Assembly (NCBI GenBank): GCA_016713125.1
Contig: JADJPT010000012.1
Location: forward strand, 62,001-126,000
DNA: 64,000 bases
DNA from: Betaproteobacteria bacterium
GTDB taxonomy: Bacteria; Pseudomonadota; Gammaproteobacteria; Burkholderiales; SG8-39
Direction: 5' to 3'
Shown: in pieces, positions 63,984 to 64,000 of the stretch
Numbering within the stretch: the stretch's first letter is position 1
How the letters are laid out: each line of letters begins with the position of its first letter
Program-made: the position numbers and the translations under genes
Notes under the pieces: model-generated
Databases searched by the model: none
What the model was told of the DNA's origin: nothing
What the model saw: only the letters and a program-made list of their open reading frames with translations

Positions 63984-64000
63984 GCTCCACACCCAGCGCA
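63980..64000 (+). CDS. Start of a further gene, probably cyclopropane-fatty-acid-synthase-like (3' partial)
   Basis: Only seven codons (MSSTPSA) are visible before the window ends. The ATG overlaps the DUF1365 stop as ATGA, as expected for a coupled gene. The identity is inferred purely from conserved gene order of FAD oxidoreductase, DUF1365 and CFA-synthase-like methyltransferase. Confidence 0.4.

Overview
The window is about 64 kb of very GC-rich, densely coding DNA from a betaproteobacterium. Family content fits Burkholderiales or a close relative: tripartite tricarboxylate (TctABC/Bug) transport proteins, an NAD-dependent FdsGBA-type formate dehydrogenase, GlnE, a YhdP/TIGR02099 protein, FolE2, heptosyltransferase II and CHASE2 signalling proteins. 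The placement rests on gene content only. I see no rRNA, tRNA, CRISPR array, insertion sequence or prophage.

Layout. (1) 1-3080, plus strand: the 3' part of an FAD-dependent oxidoreductase and a polytopic membrane protein, probably the edge of a cell-surface polysaccharide locus. (2) 3194-14698, minus strand: a seven-gene signalling cluster in the transcription order CHASE2-Ser/Thr kinase, PP2C phosphatase, double-FHA protein, CHASE2-adenylate/guanylate cyclase, metallo-beta-lactamase-fold cyclic-nucleotide phosphodiesterase, GAF-GspE/PilB-like ATPase, GAF-HD-GYP phosphodiesterase. It joins protein phosphorylation, cAMP-type and c-di-GMP signalling. (3) 15075-34722: an oxalate/formate/C1 region with oxc, frc and a formyltransferase; a Crp/Fnr-family regulator; tctCBA; terC; fhs; fdsGBA; a membrane spermidine-synthase-like protein; and sucCD. 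(4) 34719-43582: DUF2889 protein, gpsA, two divergent FGGY kinases (one glpK), an orphan Bug protein, and a family I CoA-transferase pair with a membrane nucleotide cyclase gene between its two subunit genes. (5) 43598-58060: housekeeping genes tldD, yhdP, glnE, ilvE, a small zinc finger, waaF, a YheT-type hydrolase and a phosphohexomutase. (6) 58057-64000: a light/oxidative-stress-type locus with a di-iron protein, a B12-binding MerR (LitR/CarH-type) regulator, divergent glutathione peroxidase, folE2, an FAD oxidoreductase, DUF1365, and the start of another gene.

The strongest new signal is a putative regulon. Five TTGAC-N4-GTCAA palindromes lie upstream of oxc-frc-formyltransferase, tctCBA, fhs, fdsGBA and sucCD. 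In each case a -10-like hexamer is centred 32-33 bp from the palindrome centre, the geometry of class II Crp/Fnr activation. The Crp/Fnr gene divergent from oxc carries the E-x-x-S-R recognition-helix motif expected for TTGA half-sites and contains no cysteine. The simplest reading is one regulator coordinating uptake, oxalate decarboxylation, formate oxidation, C1 assimilation and CoA supply.

A caution applies to the whole window. About fifteen one- or two-base frameshifts interrupt otherwise intact genes, mostly in G/C runs or GC-dinucleotide runs, and several hit genes that are normally essential or important. I read these as likely sequence errors and annotate the affected genes as single reading units.
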